From Autumnicola psychrophila (GTDB lineage Bacteria > Bacteroidota > Bacteroidia > Flavobacteriales > Flavobacteriaceae), in NCBI RefSeq assembly GCF_031846645.1, contig NZ_JAVRHN010000013.1, positions 49,299 to 113,298 on the forward strand: 64,000 bases of DNA, read 5' to 3'. Below are positions 63,308 to 64,000 of this stretch, one piece after another (the stretch's first letter is position 1; each line of letters opens with the position of its first letter). The position numbers were made by a program, and so were the translations under genes. Below the pieces are notes generated by a model. The model was not told the DNA's origin and did not search any database. It was given only the letters and a program-made list of their open reading frames with translations.

Positions 63308-63590
63308 CTGCTGTATTTCCTAATCACCCAGGCCAATGTGGATGATAAACATTCTTCAAACAAATAATTTTCTAAAGAAAGTTTCCGGCAGTCTGTATGC
63401 AGATAAAGGATACCTTTCTAAAGAATTGACTGCACTACTATTCGATCAAAGCCTACATTTAGTGACCGGAACATGAAATAATGAAAAAAATTTGCTGATG
63501 ACCATGCGCGATAAAATACTATTGCTAAAGGGATCTGTCATAGAAACTATAAACGATCAGCCCAAATATATCAACCAGGCTAAACATTAA
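63308..63590 (+). mobile_element. IS982-family transposase relic (C-terminal part)
   Basis: In one frame LLYFLITQANVDDKH, then after a frameshift FLKKVSGSLYADKGYLSKEL, HLVTGT, a TGA, and NLLMTMRDKILLLKGSVIET with INDQPKYINQAKH. This is the end of the IS982 DDE transposase (YADKGYIS, DKILLRKRSIIETIND). The element has no start, one frameshift and one in-frame stop, and no terminal inverted repeats are visible, so it is dead. Confidence 0.75.
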
Positions 63591-63805
63591 ATTTGAAATT
63601 TAAACAGCCCATTAAATGGCTCTTTTCTACTAATCCTTACATCGAAATGAAGTTAAAACATCTAGAGATTTTGTTTTTCATTCTCTTTATATAGTAATGA
63701 ATACATGTTGTTACAGACAATTCTTAAAGCAGAAATGGAATAGAGTCCAAGAGCTTCTTAATCGAATTTGAAAAATAAAGGATTGTAAAAAACAGCAATA
63801 AAACC

Positions 63806-63836
63806 TTTTTCAAATGAAAAAAGCTTTCTATATTTG
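63806..63836 (+). promoter_or_regulatory. Promoter of tRNA-Ser
   Basis: A -7 element TATATTTG (63829-63836) matches TAnnTTTG exactly; TTTTTC 18 bases upstream is a likely -33 element. The tRNA begins 11 bases after. Confidence 0.7.
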
Positions 63837-63846
63837 CATCCGCTAA

Positions 63847-63931
63847 GGAGAAATGGCAGAGTGGTCGAATGCGGCAGTCTTGAAAACTGTTGAGGGTCAC
63901 ACCTCCGGGGGTTCGAATCCCTCTTTCTCCG
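63847..63931 (+). tRNA. tRNA-Ser (anticodon TGA)
   Basis: The cloverleaf with long variable arm is readable: acceptor GGAGAAA with TTTCTCC, anticodon loop CTTGAAA, variable arm around TTGAGGGTCACACCTCC and T arm GGGGGTTCGAATCCCTC. CCA is not encoded. Confidence 0.96.
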
Positions 63932-63936
63932 CTGAA

Positions 63937-63969
63937 AGCTCCGTAAACATTACGTTTACGGGGCTTTTC
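63937..63969 (+). terminator. Terminator after tRNA-Ser
   Basis: AGCTCCGTAAAC and GTTTACGGGGCT form a 12-bp stem (one G-T pair) with a 5-nt loop, followed by TTTT. Confidence 0.85.
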
Positions 63970-64000
63970 ATTTTTAGAGGCAGAATTAGGGGCATATGTT

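Noticed and set aside
1..64000. CRISPR arrays, phage genes, rRNA operons, intact insertion sequences, toxin-antitoxin pairs
   Set aside because: No regularly spaced repeats, structural or integrase genes, rRNA signatures, complete transposases or typical small gene pairs were seen.

Overview
The window looks like chromosomal DNA of a marine or saline Flavobacteriaceae member (Bacteroidota; a Gramella/Salegentibacter/Zunongwangia-like genome is my guess). The support is: a UpxY-type antiterminator, DUF3078/DUF4412/DUF4870/DUF3109 families, a LytTR regulator with a TPR histidine kinase, many lipoproteins and SprF-like small outer-membrane proteins, Bacteroidota -7 boxes (TAnnTTTG) before genes and tRNAs, and almost no Shine-Dalgarno sequences. 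There is no rRNA, CRISPR array, phage or intact insertion sequence.

Layout. 1-5.0 kb: end of a GH2 glycosidase, a ThuA-like protein, a CE15 glucuronoyl esterase and a YbjJ-like MFS transporter (uronic-acid/hemicellulose flavour). 5.5-11.6 kb: a self-contained molybdenum hydroxylase module (2Fe-2S subunit, Tat-exported Mo subunit, NifS-like desulfurase, XdhC, MocA-like nucleotidyltransferase) with a broken ModE-type regulator in its middle. 11.7-14.5 kb: UpxY antiterminator, a double DUF2061-APS kinase fusion and CysQ, apparently a fragment of a PAPS/polysaccharide sulfation locus. 14.7-18.8 kb: aminotransferase, HGQP-motif lipoprotein, DUF1028, DUF2490, lipoprotein, tRNA-Arg. 19.2-24.7 kb: a giant CheB-CheR-PAS-histidine kinase hybrid facing a second CheB. 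24.9-33.8 kb: PqiA-like membrane protein, lipoproteins, small membrane proteins, a LytTR/LytS two-component pair, SYLF lipoprotein and a haloacid dehalogenase. 33.8-42.4 kb: flavin disulfide reductase, a 1202-residue phosphatase-like/kinase-like/Omp85 fusion, a Tat sugar isomerase and a SPATA20-type protein. 42.4-57.9 kb: mostly core genes, namely tadA, dxs, DUF3078, dgt, nrdA, nrdB, DUF4412, DUF3109, MarC, CtpA protease, dCMP deaminase and HupE/UreJ. 58-63.9 kb: a decaying region holding a deleted PepSY transporter, an integron-like methyltransferase cassette, a secreted GH67/GH20-like glycosidase, an FG-GAP fragment and an IS982 transposase relic, ending at tRNA-Ser.

The strongest oddities are: (i) the outer-membrane fusion whose phosphatase domain has lost its metal ligands; (ii) a dispersed ~25-bp hairpin repeat present at least eight times outside genes; (iii) the DUF2061-APS kinase fusion under an antiterminator without any polysaccharide genes; (iv) the inactivated ModE regulator inside an otherwise intact molybdoenzyme operon; and (v) the eroded tRNA-Ser-proximal region. 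I see no multi-gene system that I can defend as wholly new.
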